Source of the DNA: an uncultured Lachnospiraceae bacterium
GTDB taxonomy: Bacteria; Bacillota; Clostridia; Lachnospirales; Lachnospiraceae
Length of the DNA stretch: 48,151 nt
Assembly (NCBI GenBank): GCA_905197485.1
Contig: CAJJYZ010000016.1
Span: 1-48,151, forward strand
Reading direction: 5' to 3'
Shown: positions 39,311-48,074 of the stretch, one piece after another
Position numbering within the stretch: the stretch's first letter is position 1
Layout of the letters: the number at the start of each line of letters is the position of its first letter
The notes under the pieces: model-generated
What the model saw: only the letters and a program-made list of their open reading frames with translations
Told to the model about the DNA's origin: nothing
Database searches by the model: none
Program-made: the position numbers and the translations under genes

Positions 39311-41005
39311 CTATTCATATTCTTCTTTTAATTTATCCAAAATCTTGCATACGATGATTCCGATTCGAACACTCAGCATCTCCCGCGCGTCATCAAACCG
39401 CATTCCCGTAATATCCACAATCTTCTCGATTCGATACGCAACGGTTTTATAGTGAACATGCAACTCCTGCGCCGTCTTCATCAAGTTCTGATTATAGTCC
39501 AGATATGTACGGAGCGTCAGGAGCAAGTCTCCCTTCTGGCTCTTCTTATCGGAATAAAGCTTCTGAAGCGTCTCAGGAATGTACTCCTGCAATTCTTCCT
39601 TCGTCTTTAACCCGGACAGTAATTTCAAAATCCCCATGTCGGAAAACATCAACACATTCGACGCCGCTTTCCCGAACACATCCCCCGCAATATCAAGAAA
39701 TCCAAGCGCATCGCTTGCCTCTCGGTAACTATGCTTCAGATTCACAACGCCGTCCGCTTTCTTCCCAACACCGGCCTTAATTTCAAAATTCTTTTTCTGC
39801 TCCTGTACAAACCCTTGCATCTTCTCCATGGCGGACTGCATAAAGGTACGGAACATGCATTCCTGCGCTCCTTCTTCTTCCGCTTCGACCACAATGACCT
39901 TATCCAGGTCATTCAGAATAACCGCCTTCGGGAATACCCTTCTTACTCCTTCTTTCAGCACATTGACATCATTGACCTTCAAATTGATATCTTTCGGTTC
40001 TTTCCCCTTTCGATATTCCATGCTGAACACAACCGCCCGATACACACCGCCAAAGGACATGCCGAGAAGGCTGACATTCTTCTTCATCTCCTCAATAGAA
40101 TGCGTCTCGCCGTTCAGGATGTTGTGCAAAATATCATTCTGATACTTCTTCTCCAGCTCCAGAACCGCATAGCGTCTCGACAATTCATACTGCAGCGCGG
40201 ATACCGCGCTTTCAATCGCAATGTAATCCATGACATCCAGTGATTCCGCCGCCTCTGTCACGACGAGATACATGCGCGTTCCAAACATTTTCTTGAGATG
40301 AATCATATATTGGTTGACAGTCCTTCCTTCCCCATAGATACGGACTTTCCGCTTCATATATTGATAATTGGACGCGGTTTTCGGCTCCACTTCCACCGGT
40401 TCTTCCAGAATCTCGATGTCGCTCGGCGTCGTCTTCGTCTCCCCCATACAGACGCCGTTCTGGTCATACACTCCCGTCGGATTCCCGATAAGCTTCCCGA
40501 GCACCGTAAGAAGCTTCACAATTCCATCTTCCTCCGGTTTCTGCGATAGCATGATGGCTTCAAAATTATCCCTGGTTGTCTTAAAATATTTCAGCCGCTT
40601 GACTTCATCGCTAAAGAGCTCCTCCATAATCACCTGCATAACGTCCTTGAAGGAAGTATCAAACGAAATCGACAGACATGGCGTTCCGCTTCGTTCCGCA
40701 TAAGCCCGGAATAATTCAATCTTCTCGTCCGCCAAGTCCACATTACGCCCTTTCTTCAGAATCACCGCGCTGATTTTCTTCTTCTCCAGTTCCCTGATAC
40801 AATCCTCCACTTCCGAAAGACTGCACGATTTGAACGCATAAAGCCCGGTCAGAAGCACTTCCCCACCGTTGATAAATTTGACAATATCCGGAGCCTCGAT
40901 GATTGTGACCCCTTCTATCTCATTGTCCAGGTACGCTTCTCCTGCAATCACCTTCATCTCGCCTATGGCTCCCTTTTCAATTAAGTCTCTTACACAGTAT
41001 TTCAT
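39311..41005 (-). CDS. PucR-family purine-catabolism regulator
   Basis: A 564-residue regulator. The N-terminal PucR domain (about 1-125) contains IEAPDIVKFINGGEVLLTG; a middle segment and a GGDEF-like region follow (about 290-430). The C-terminal HTH_30 domain (about 490-560) has LRTYLDYNQNLMKTAQELHVHYKTVAYRI. PucR activates purine and allantoin utilisation genes in Bacillus in response to pathway intermediates. At the end of this cluster it is the best candidate activator of the all operons. The frame extends 29 codons upstream, but AAGGGAAGG places the start at 41005. Confidence 0.88.
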   Translation of the reverse strand: MKYCVRDLIEKGAIGEMKVIAGEAYLDNEIEGVTIIEAPDIVKFINGGEVLLTGLYAFKSCSLSEVEDCIRELEKKKISAVILKKGRNVDLADEKIELFRAYAERSGTPCLSISFDTSFKDVMQVIMEELFSDEVKRLKYFKTTRDNFEAIMLSQKPEEDGIVKLLTVLGKLIGNPTGVYDQNGVCMGETKTTPSDIEILEEPVEVEPKTASNYQYMKRKVRIYGEGRTVNQYMIHLKKMFGTRMYLVVTEAAESLDVMDYIAIESAVSALQYELSRRYAVLELEKKYQNDILHNILNGETHSIEEMKKNVSLLGMSFGGVYRAVVFSMEYRKGKEPKDINLKVNDVNVLKEGVRRVFPKAVILNDLDKVIVVEAEEEGAQECMFRTFMQSAMEKMQGFVQEQKKNFEIKAGVGKKADGVVNLKHSYREASDALGFLDIAGDVFGKAASNVLMFSDMGILKLLSGLKTKEELQEYIPETLQKLYSDKKSQKGDLLLTLRTYLDYNQNLMKTAQELHVHYKTVAYRIEKIVDITGMRFDDAREMLSVRIGIIVCKILDKLKEEYE

Positions 41006-41044
41006 AACCTTCCCTTTCGTATCCGAATCTTCTATGTCCTGTTC

Positions 41045-41067
41045 ATTATAGCACCTTTTCCGGGAAA
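41045..41067 (-). promoter_or_regulatory. pucR-like gene promoter with palindrome
   Basis: Minus-strand -10 TATAAT (41045-41050), with a short palindrome TTTCC-N-GGAAA (41057-41067) in the spacer where a repressor could act. The -35 is poor. Confidence 0.35.
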
Positions 41068-41078
41068 TCACTACGAAA

Positions 41079-41118
41079 ATTCCCGCACGCACCTTCCAAA
41101 GAAAGTATATGCGGGAAT
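41079..41118 (-). terminator. Terminator of the heat-shock operon
   Basis: 9-bp stem (41079-41087 with 41110-41118) and a minus-strand TTTTCG tail, about 10 nt after the dnaJ stop. Confidence 0.7.
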
Positions 41119-41127
41119 CTTATCTTC

Positions 41128-42321
41128 CTAATCTTCAAATGTCTCTTTTAATTTATCCATGAAACCTTTTTTCTTCTTTTTCTTCTCACCATCCGTATGC
41201 TCTTCCGGTGTATTCAAAGAATTTCCTGTCAATTCATCGAATTTTCTAAGCGCTTCTTTTGCTTCTGCGCTTAATTTCTCCGGTGTCTGAATGACAAGTG
41301 TGACGTAATGGTCTCCTCGAACTTGCGGATTACGAAGAGATGGAACACCTTTTCCTTTCAATCTTACTTTCGTATCCGTCTTTGTTCCCGGTTTCACATT
41401 GTAGAGAACATCTCCGTCTACCGTCTTAATGCGGACTTCCGCCCCAAGCGCTGCCTGGGCAAACGTAATCGGAGCCGTTGAGAAAATATGTACATCCTGT
41501 CTCTGGAAAATCGGATGTCTGGAAACAGTTACCTCTACGAGCAAATCGCCTCTTGGACCGCCGTTGATGCCCGGCTCTCCTTTGTCCCGGATACGAACGC
41601 TCTGTCCATTATCAATTCCGGCCGGAATCGATACAGAAATCTTCTTCTTCGTAGAAACATAGCCTGTTCCGCCACAGTCTGTACATTTTTCTTTGATAAT
41701 CTTACCGGTTCCCTGACAATCTGGACAAGTCTGCACATTCTGAACTGTTCCAAAGAAAGACTGTTGCGTATAGACAACTTGTCCCTTTCCACCACATTTC
41801 GGACAAGTCTCCGGAGAAGTTCCCGGTTTCGCTCCTGTTCCGTTACATTTCGGGCAAGGGTCTTTGATGACTACCTCCAGCTCTTTTTCACAGCCAAATA
41901 CAGCCTCTTCAAATGTAATGCGGACACCCTTACGGATATTCGCTCCTTTCATCGGGCCGTTGCTTGCGCGTCCGCCTCCACGACGTCCGCCTCCGAATAA
42001 ATCTCCGAAGATATCTCCAAAGATATCGCTGAAGTCCGCTCCATCAAATCCTCCGAAGCCGCCAAATCCTCCGGCGCCGCCTGCTCCTCCATCAAATGCC
42101 GCATGACCAAACTGGTCGTACTGACGGCGCTTCTCCGGGTCGCTCAACACCGCATACGCTTCCGAAGCCTCTTTGAACTTCTTCTCCGCTTCCTTATCTC
42201 CCGGATTCATATCCGGATGATACTTTTTGGCTAATGTTCTGTATGCTTTTTTCAAGGCTGCTTCATCGGCATTCTTGTCTACCCCAAGCACCTCATAATA
42301 ATCTCTTTTTGTCTCAGCCAT
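41128..42321 (-). CDS. dnaJ: Chaperone protein DnaJ
   Basis: A 397-residue class-I Hsp40. The J domain (1-70) has HPD near residue 35. A Gly/Phe-rich linker follows (about 75-115), with many GGF repeats, then a zinc-finger region with four CxxCxGxG motifs (about 155-225). The C-terminal substrate-binding domains end in a Lys-rich tail. It stimulates DnaK ATPase and delivers unfolded proteins. Last gene of the operon, 119 nt after dnaK, with a hairpin in between. Confidence 0.97.
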   Translation of the reverse strand: MAETKRDYYEVLGVDKNADEAALKKAYRTLAKKYHPDMNPGDKEAEKKFKEASEAYAVLSDPEKRRQYDQFGHAAFDGGAGGAGGFGGFGGFDGADFSDIFGDIFGDLFGGGRRGGGRASNGPMKGANIRKGVRITFEEAVFGCEKELEVVIKDPCPKCNGTGAKPGTSPETCPKCGGKGQVVYTQQSFFGTVQNVQTCPDCQGTGKIIKEKCTDCGGTGYVSTKKKISVSIPAGIDNGQSVRIRDKGEPGINGGPRGDLLVEVTVSRHPIFQRQDVHIFSTAPITFAQAALGAEVRIKTVDGDVLYNVKPGTKTDTKVRLKGKGVPSLRNPQVRGDHYVTLVIQTPEKLSAEAKEALRKFDELTGNSLNTPEEHTDGEKKKKKKGFMDKLKETFED

Positions 42322-42371
42322 TCTTGTATTCCTCTCTCTTATAATGTGACTGTCATATTTTTACGTACAAG

Positions 42372-42405
42372 TCTGCGGAACCCGATATTTCTCGGATTCC
42401 GCAGA
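42372..42405 (-). terminator. Hairpin between dnaK and dnaJ
   Basis: 9-bp outer stem (42372-42380 with 42397-42405) plus an inner CCGA/TCGG pairing. No adjacent T-run, so partial termination or mRNA processing is more likely than full termination. Confidence 0.45.
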
Positions 42406-42440
42406 ACCTATTTATTGTTTATGAAACACGCTGTCGTGTC

Positions 42441-44321
42441 TTATACTTCTTTGTAGTCTCCGTCTACTACGTCGTCACCGTTGAATCCTTCCGGTGCAGG
42501 TCCTGCTTCCGGTGTAGGTCCTGCCTGTGGGCCGGCTCCGGCTGCTCCTGCTGCTGCGCCTGCCTGCTCATACATTTTTGTGAATAATTTCTGAGCGCTT
42601 TCCATTAATTTTTCTTTTCCGGCTTTGATTTCTTCTACCTGAGCGTCTGTCATTGTCTCCGGTGTTGATTTTGCAAGGATGTCTTTTAATGACTGAATAT
42701 CGGCTTCTACTGCGCCTTTTTCTGTTGCGTCAATCTTATCTCCCACTTCTGAAAGAGCTTTCTCTGTCTGGAAAATCATAGCGTCCGCATCATTTCTTGC
42801 ATCGATTGCTTCTTTACGTTTCTTGTCCTGAGCTTCGAATTCTGCCGCTTCTTTTACAGCTTTCTCGATATCGCTGTCAGACATGTTGGAACCTGCTGTG
42901 ATTGTAATGTGCTGTTCTTTACCTGTTCCAAGGTCTTTTGCCGATACGTTTACAATACCGTTGGCATCGATATCGAATGTTACTTCAATCTGAGGGATTC
43001 CACGTGGAGCCGGTGCGATTCCATCGAGTCTGAACTGTCCGAGAGATTTGTTATCTCTTGCGAACTGTCTCTCACCCTGTACAACGTTAATATCTACTGC
43101 GGACTGGTTATCTGCTGCTGTAGAGAAAATCTGGCTCTTCTTTGTAGGAATCGTTGTGTTTCTCTCGATTAATCTTGTAGCAACACCGCCTAATGTCTCG
43201 ATTGCGAGTGAAAGTGGTGTAACATCCAGTAATAAGATATCGCCTGCGCCTGCATCTCCTGCTAATTTACCACCCTGAACAGAAGCTCCCAAAGCTACAC
43301 ATTCGTCTGGGTTTAAGGATTTGCTTGGCTCGTGTCCAGTAAGCTGTTTTACTTTGTCCTGTACTGCTGGGATACGTGTAGAACCACCTACTAACAATAC
43401 TTTGCCAAGTTCGGAAGCGGAGATTCCTGCGTCAGATAACGCTCTTGTTACAGGCTCTGCTGTCTTTTCTACAAGGTCATGTGTCAATTCATCGAATTTT
43501 GCTTTTGTAAGGTTCATGTCAAGATGAAGCGGTCCGCTTGCATTCATGCTGATGAACGGTAAGTTGATGTTTGTTGTTGTAGCGGAAGAAAGTTCTTTTT
43601 TCGCTTTCTCTGCTGCTTCTTTTACTCTCTGGAGAGCCATCTTATCTGCAGAAAGGTCTACGCCGTTTGCTGCTTTGAAATCATTTACGATATAATCTAC
43701 GATTTTCTGGTCAAAGTCGTCTCCACCGAGTCTGTTGTTACCTGCTGTAGACAATACTTCGATAACTCCGTCACCGATTTCGATAACAGATACGTCGAAT
43801 GTACCGCCTCCAAGGTCGTATACCATGATTTTCTGTTCTTTTTCGTTGTCAAGTCCGTATGCAAGCGCTGCTGCTGTCGGTTCGTTGATGATACGTTTTA
43901 CTTCGAGTCCTGCAATCTTACCTGCATCTTTTGTAGCCTGACGCTGAGCATCGTTGAAGTAAGCCGGAACTGTGATAACAGCCTCTGTTACTTTCTCTCC
44001 AAGGTATGCTTCTGCATCTGATTTTAATTTCTGAAGAACCATAGCAGAAATCTCCTGTGGAGAATATTTCTTGTCATCGATTGCTACTTTATAGTCAGAA
44101 CCCATCTCTCTTTTAATAGAAGAGATTGTCTTATCTGCGTTTGTTACTGCCTGACGTTTTGCAGGTTCACCTACTAAACGCTCCCCAGTCTTTGTAAATG
44201 CTACAACAGACGGTGTTGTTCTTGCGCCTTCTGTGTTAGCGATAACTGTCGGCTGTCCACCTTCCATAACGGCTACACAGCTGTTTGTTGTTCCTAAGTC
44301 AATACCAATAATTTTTCCCAT
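42441..44321 (-). CDS. dnaK: Chaperone protein DnaK (Hsp70)
   Basis: A 626-residue Hsp70. The ATPase domain (1-370) opens with GIDLGTTNS and has VPAYFNDAQRQATKDAG, the NEPTAAALAYG loop, VYDLGGGTFDVS and LVGGSTRIP. The interdomain linker DILLLDVTPLS and substrate-binding domain follow. The tail is Gly/Ala/Pro-rich and ends in acidic residues GDDVVDGDYKEV. Ribosome site AGGAGG. It is separated from grpE by an unusual 178-nt spacer carrying repeats. Confidence 0.98.
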   Translation of the reverse strand: MGKIIGIDLGTTNSCVAVMEGGQPTVIANTEGARTTPSVVAFTKTGERLVGEPAKRQAVTNADKTISSIKREMGSDYKVAIDDKKYSPQEISAMVLQKLKSDAEAYLGEKVTEAVITVPAYFNDAQRQATKDAGKIAGLEVKRIINEPTAAALAYGLDNEKEQKIMVYDLGGGTFDVSVIEIGDGVIEVLSTAGNNRLGGDDFDQKIVDYIVNDFKAANGVDLSADKMALQRVKEAAEKAKKELSSATTTNINLPFISMNASGPLHLDMNLTKAKFDELTHDLVEKTAEPVTRALSDAGISASELGKVLLVGGSTRIPAVQDKVKQLTGHEPSKSLNPDECVALGASVQGGKLAGDAGAGDILLLDVTPLSLAIETLGGVATRLIERNTTIPTKKSQIFSTAADNQSAVDINVVQGERQFARDNKSLGQFRLDGIAPAPRGIPQIEVTFDIDANGIVNVSAKDLGTGKEQHITITAGSNMSDSDIEKAVKEAAEFEAQDKKRKEAIDARNDADAMIFQTEKALSEVGDKIDATEKGAVEADIQSLKDILAKSTPETMTDAQVEEIKAGKEKLMESAQKLFTKMYEQAGAAAGAAGAGPQAGPTPEAGPAPEGFNGDDVVDGDYKEV

Positions 44322-44499
44322 GATAAATTCCTCCTGAAATTTTTCTATTTTTACTAAGTTGCTTCTCGTTTTCGCTAAGTTGCTTTCTTATAAGGAAGTT
44401 CTGTTCGCTAGGCTCGTGGAATACCTCGCCAATCTCACAGAACGGCCTCGCACTAAGCTCAAATCTCGCTTCGCTCGTTTTCGCTAAGTTGCTTTCGGC
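44322..44499 (-). repeat. Repeat-bearing structured spacer between grpE and dnaK
   Basis: A 23-bp perfect direct repeat occurs at 44365-44387 and 44474-44496, with a partial third copy at 44354-44364. Between them lies a hairpin with a 7-bp base (44398-44404 with 44437-44443) and an inner GGC/GCC pairing. No ORF or promoter is apparent. It may be an inserted small dispersed repeat or an mRNA element that tunes grpE/dnaK ratios. Confidence 0.55.
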
Positions 44500-45138
44500 C
44501 TAATTCGCTACTTTTACCATACTGTAGCGGACCACGTTGTCGCGGTATGTGTATCCTTTCTGGAATTCTTCCGCTACAATATTCTCTCCCAGTTCTTCAT
44601 CTTCAATATGCATCACCGCATTGTGAAGGTCTGGATTGAATTCCTGTCCAACCGCTTCGATTGGTTTCACACCGATTCCCTCGAGGGTTGTCATCATCTG
44701 TTTATAAATCATCTCCATCCCTGTCACGAAGGAGTCTTCTTTCTGTTCCTCTGGAACTGCCGCAAGTCCTCTTTCAAAGTTATCAATGACCGGAAGGATT
44801 TTCTCAATCACATCTTTCGCGCCTATCTCGTACATGCCGGATTTCTCCTTTTCTGTACGCTTGCGGTAGTTATCAAACTCTGCCATCTGTCGTTTGAGCT
44901 TATCGGTAAGTTCCTCAATCTGCTCATCTTTCTTGTCTTTCTTCGGCTTACGCTTGAATAATCCTTTTTTCGAAGCTTCTTCTGTCTCTTCTGCTTCTGT
45001 TTCTTTCGGCTCTTCTGTATCAGCTTCTTTCGCTTCTACCTCTTCTTCGGAAACTTCAGCCGCTTCTTTTTCCGCTGCTTTTTTTGCTTCTTCTACAGCT
45101 TCTTTTACCATTTCTTCATTACTCATCTTATTTTCCAA
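44500..45138 (-). CDS. grpE: GrpE nucleotide exchange factor
   Basis: A 212-residue GrpE. The N-terminal roughly 75 residues are Glu/Lys/Ala-rich (disordered, coiled coil). Then comes the GrpE core with FDNYRKRTEKEK near 92, VIDNFERGL near 117, and the C-terminal beta domain with VGQEFNPDLHNAVM and VRYSMVKVA. It releases ADP from DnaK. The first codon is TTG, with AAGGTGG 9 nt upstream; the ATG four codons later lacks a well-placed site. 17 nt after hrcA. Confidence 0.95.
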   Translation of the reverse strand: MENKMSNEEMVKEAVEEAKKAAEKEAAEVSEEEVEAKEADTEEPKETEAEETEEASKKGLFKRKPKKDKKDEQIEELTDKLKRQMAEFDNYRKRTEKEKSGMYEIGAKDVIEKILPVIDNFERGLAAVPEEQKEDSFVTGMEMIYKQMMTTLEGIGVKPIEAVGQEFNPDLHNAVMHIEDEELGENIVAEEFQKGYTYRDNVVRYSMVKVAN

Positions 45139-45155
45139 CGGGCAAGACCACCTTT

Positions 45156-46196
45156 CTAATGTTCTCTATGGAATATCGCATCCAACTCTGCCATCATCGT
45201 CTTCAGCGTCTTCATTACATGTTCATAATCCATTCTCTTCGGTCCGACGATTCCTATCGTACCTTGCATTCCTTCTCCAAGTTCATATGTCGCAGTTACA
45301 ACACTGCAGTCTTTCATATTCTTGACCGGCGTTTCATTGCCGATGTATACCTGGATTCCTCTGTTATCTTCTTCGGAAAGTGTCTGACTGACGATACTTG
45401 CAAGCTGCTGCTTTTCTTCGAATGCGCTGATAATCTCTTGCGCGCTCTGCTTATCCGACAATTCCGGATATTTGAAAATGTTGGTTGCCCCGCTCGTATA
45501 TATCTCCAGGTCATCCACCTGAATCACGTTGGCAACGGCATCCAGAACATCACTGATTACTTCACTATGGATTCCTGCCTGTTCTTTCAATCTGGCAATC
45601 ATTCCAAGATTAATCTCTTCAATCGACATTCCGGTCAAATTCGTATTCAGCAGCATATTCAGCTTCAATAACGTCTCGTTTCCCAGTTCTTCACCAACCG
45701 TTATAATCTTGTTCTTGATGATATTCCCTTCCATCACAATCACTGCAATGACTTGAGACTCATCTACCTGAGATAACTGAATGAATTTTAATTTGTTCCT
45801 GTTGTAAGTCGGAGCAGAAATCATCGTCGCGTAATTCGTATTTGCCGCCAAAACCTTTGCCGCCTGCTTCAGTAACTGGTCCATCTTGTCTGCCTTCTGA
45901 AGCATCTGTTCTTTAATCTCGGTCACTTCCTGCTCTTTCTCTTTCATCAGCGTATCCACATACCATCTGTAACCTTTGTCAGACGGAATACGTCCTGCCG
46001 ATGTGTGAGGCTGTATGATGTAGCCCAGGTCTTCCAAGTCTGCCATCTCATTCCGAATCGTAGCGGAACTCAAACTCAAATCTGCACATTTGGAAATGGT
46101 TCTGGAACCAACCGGTTCTCCAGTCTCCAGATAGGTTTTGATGATGGTCTGAAGTATCTTCATCTTTCTATCATCTAATCCTTGGTCTGACTTCAT
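45156..46196 (-). CDS. hrcA: Heat-inducible transcription repressor HrcA
   Basis: A 346-residue repressor of class-I heat-shock genes. An N-terminal winged helix (about 5-85) has GEPVGSRTISK and LSSATIRNEMADLE. A GAF-like domain with the HrcA insertion follows, and the chain ends IGPKRMDYEHVMKTL. It binds CIRCE, found 22 nt upstream of its own start, so the whole operon is autoregulated. Ribosome site GGGAGG. Confidence 0.97.
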   Translation of the reverse strand: MKSDQGLDDRKMKILQTIIKTYLETGEPVGSRTISKCADLSLSSATIRNEMADLEDLGYIIQPHTSAGRIPSDKGYRWYVDTLMKEKEQEVTEIKEQMLQKADKMDQLLKQAAKVLAANTNYATMISAPTYNRNKLKFIQLSQVDESQVIAVIVMEGNIIKNKIITVGEELGNETLLKLNMLLNTNLTGMSIEEINLGMIARLKEQAGIHSEVISDVLDAVANVIQVDDLEIYTSGATNIFKYPELSDKQSAQEIISAFEEKQQLASIVSQTLSEEDNRGIQVYIGNETPVKNMKDCSVVTATYELGEGMQGTIGIVGPKRMDYEHVMKTLKTMMAELDAIFHREH

Positions 46197-46218
46197 CTTC
46201 TGCCTCCCTTCTTTCTTA

Positions 46219-46245
46219 TTAGCACTCGGTAGTTTCGAGTGCTAA
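46219..46245. promoter_or_regulatory. CIRCE operator
   Basis: Perfect TTAGCACTC-N9-GAGTGCTAA inverted repeat, the canonical HrcA binding site, between the promoter and the hrcA start codon. Confidence 0.97.
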
Positions 46246-46260
46246 CACCTTACGATTAAT

Positions 46261-46289
46261 AAGATAGCACCTGTATTTTCGTTTGTCAA
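46261..46289 (-). promoter_or_regulatory. Sigma-A promoter of the hrcA operon
   Basis: Minus-strand -35 TTGACA (46284-46289) and -10 TATCTT (46261-46266), 17-bp spacer, immediately upstream of CIRCE. Confidence 0.8.
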
Positions 46290-46295
46290 CAGTGT

Positions 46296-47342
46296 TTATG
46301 CTTTTTTTATATTTTCTTCATCGGAAGCATAAATGCGGAAAAATAAGGAGAATGTTGTCCCCGTTTCTCCCGAACTTACCTTGATATACCCTTTTTGTCG
46401 ATTCATGATATCGCGCGTTAAATATAGTCCGATTCCAACGCCATCAACTCCGGAAGAATATTTTCCTCTATAGAATCGATTGAAGATTTGCGCCTGCTCA
46501 TCCTCCGGTATTCCAATTCCGTTGTCCGTAATATCCAACCGAACATAAGACGCATACTCCGTAAGCTTCAGCCAGACTTTTCCACCATTTTGTGTATATT
46601 TCACTGCATTATCCAGCACATTCGTAATCGCTTCCACCGTCCAATTATAATCCAAATACAACTGATACTCTCGTTCACAGTCAAATTCCATTGTAATATT
46701 CTTTTTCTTTGCCTTCGAATAGACAGATTTTACCGCCTGCAGAATCATATCATTCAGTCGATTTTTTTCCGGTTTCAGTACAATCATTCCGCTTTCCAGC
46801 CGGGACATTTTCGCAAAGCTGTTGACTAAAAACGTAAGCTGTTCAAGAGATGCCTGCAGAATCACCACATATTCCTTTCGTTCTTCCTACGATAGAGAAT
46901 CGTCATTCAAAAGCTGCACAAACGTATTGGCGGAGGCTACCGGCGTCTTTATCTGATGAGAAATATCGGAAATCAATGTTTGAATCTGTTTCTTTTCCCG
47001 GAATAGCAAATCATTTTGCTTCAATAGAATTGAGCGCAATTTTAAAAACTGGTGCTGCAATCGCGAGAGCAACGTATCCTCCAATTCCGAGAAGATACGC
47101 ACCTCCTGATTTCCCACCAGTTCCTCAATCAAAACGGTAAGCTGTTCCAACAAATCGTCCACATAACGATTCTGCAGATAGTCCAACACAAGAAATAAAA
47201 CAAACGACAACACGACAGCAACCAGGAGCATGCATTTGATATCGGTTCGGATATTTGTCATACACAAAATTCCTATGATTGCTGTCGTAATGATTGTCTC
47301 TAATATGATAAGAATGATTCTGATATATTTAAAATGTTTCAT
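46296..47342 (-). pseudogene. VncS-like sensor histidine kinase interrupted by an amber codon
   Basis: Two stretches in the same reading frame are separated by a TAG at 46887-46889 (codon 152). The first part has two membrane segments (about 8-28 and 35-55), a helical linker and the H-box SDISHQIKTPVASAN. The second has the rest of HisKA, the N-box NVLDNAVKYT and G-boxes DNGIGIPEDEQ and GVGIGLYL. Removing the stop gives an ordinary kinase of about 348 residues. A GTG at 46868 with AAAGGA 4 nt upstream might restart translation and make a split kinase. A sequencing error is also possible. 2 nt after the response regulator. Confidence 0.8.
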
Positions 47343-47344
47343 GT

Positions 47345-48010
47345 TTATTCTCCAAACGTGTACCCGATGCCAAATACAGTAATGATATATTCCTGATTCT
47401 CATCCCCTAATTTTTGCCTTAATCGTTTGATATTCACACGCAATGTGTTGTCATCCACAAAGTTCCCGTCTATATCCCATAGATTCTCCATCAGCATGGT
47501 TTTCGTAACAACCGTTCCCCTGTGCTGCATGAGATAAGAGAGTAATTTGTATTCTGTCGCACTCAAATGGATTTCTTCGCCCCGCATTCTCACAAGACAT
47601 TTTTCGGTATCCACTTCCAGCTCTCTATATTGAATCCTCGCATGGTCTGCGATAGTTCTTTTTAAAATGGCAGATACCTTTCGCCGCAGTACATCAACGG
47701 AAAATGGTTTTGAAATATAATCGTCGCATCCTACATCATAGCCGTTTAACATATCCTCTTCCGCATCATTTGCGGTCAAAAATAAGACAGGAAGCTGTGA
47801 AGTCTGTCTGATTTTCCGACAGAAATTCATCCCGTTTCCATCCGGCAGGTTAATATCGAGTAAAAATAAATCATATTTTTTCAACAGATATTTCTGTAAC
47901 GCTTCTATATAAGCGTACGCCGCCGTCACTTGATGCCCGTCTTTTTCCAAGGCAATGGATATGCCTTTACTCAAAATTCTATCATCTTCTAATAAAAATA
48001 TATTTGCCAT
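47345..48010 (-). CDS. VncR-like OmpR-family response regulator
   Basis: A 221-residue regulator. The receiver domain (1-118) has LLEDD near residue 5, phosphoacceptor Asp in LFLLDINLPDG near 48 and Lys in SKPFS. An OmpR winged helix (about 125-221) ends with GIGYTFGE. A GTG three codons upstream is too close to the AGGGG site, so the ATG at 48010 is preferred. It pairs with the interrupted kinase directly downstream. No ABC transporter partner lies in the window. Confidence 0.9.
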   Translation of the reverse strand: MANIFLLEDDRILSKGISIALEKDGHQVTAAYAYIEALQKYLLKKYDLFLLDINLPDGNGMNFCRKIRQTSQLPVLFLTANDAEEDMLNGYDVGCDDYISKPFSVDVLRRKVSAILKRTIADHARIQYRELEVDTEKCLVRMRGEEIHLSATEYKLLSYLMQHRGTVVTKTMLMENLWDIDGNFVDDNTLRVNIKRLRQKLGDENQEYIITVFGIGYTFGE

Positions 48011-48035
48011 CTCAAGCACCCCTCATACTAAAACA

Positions 48036-48066
48036 ACAGGGCAGAGGTACGAAATATCTGCCCTGT
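48036..48066 (-). terminator. Terminator of the partial gene at the right edge
   Basis: 10-bp perfect stem (48036-48045 with 48057-48066), 8 nt after the stop of the edge gene, with a TGTTTTAG tail on the minus strand. It also sits where the response-regulator promoter might be expected. Confidence 0.6.
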
Positions 48067-48074
48067 GTGTAACA

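Noticed and set aside
16793..41005. The purine region as a uric acid/xanthine degradation cluster (ygfK, ssnA, xdh, ygeX/Y/W type)
   Set aside because: No molybdenum hydroxylase, selenate-reductase-like YgfK, SsnA or diaminopropionate lyase gene is present. Every assignable enzyme acts from allantoin downwards.
46887..46889. TAG as a recoded pyrrolysine or other amino acid
   Set aside because: No pyrrolysine machinery is in view and the codon falls in a variable linker of the kinase. A plain nonsense change is simpler.
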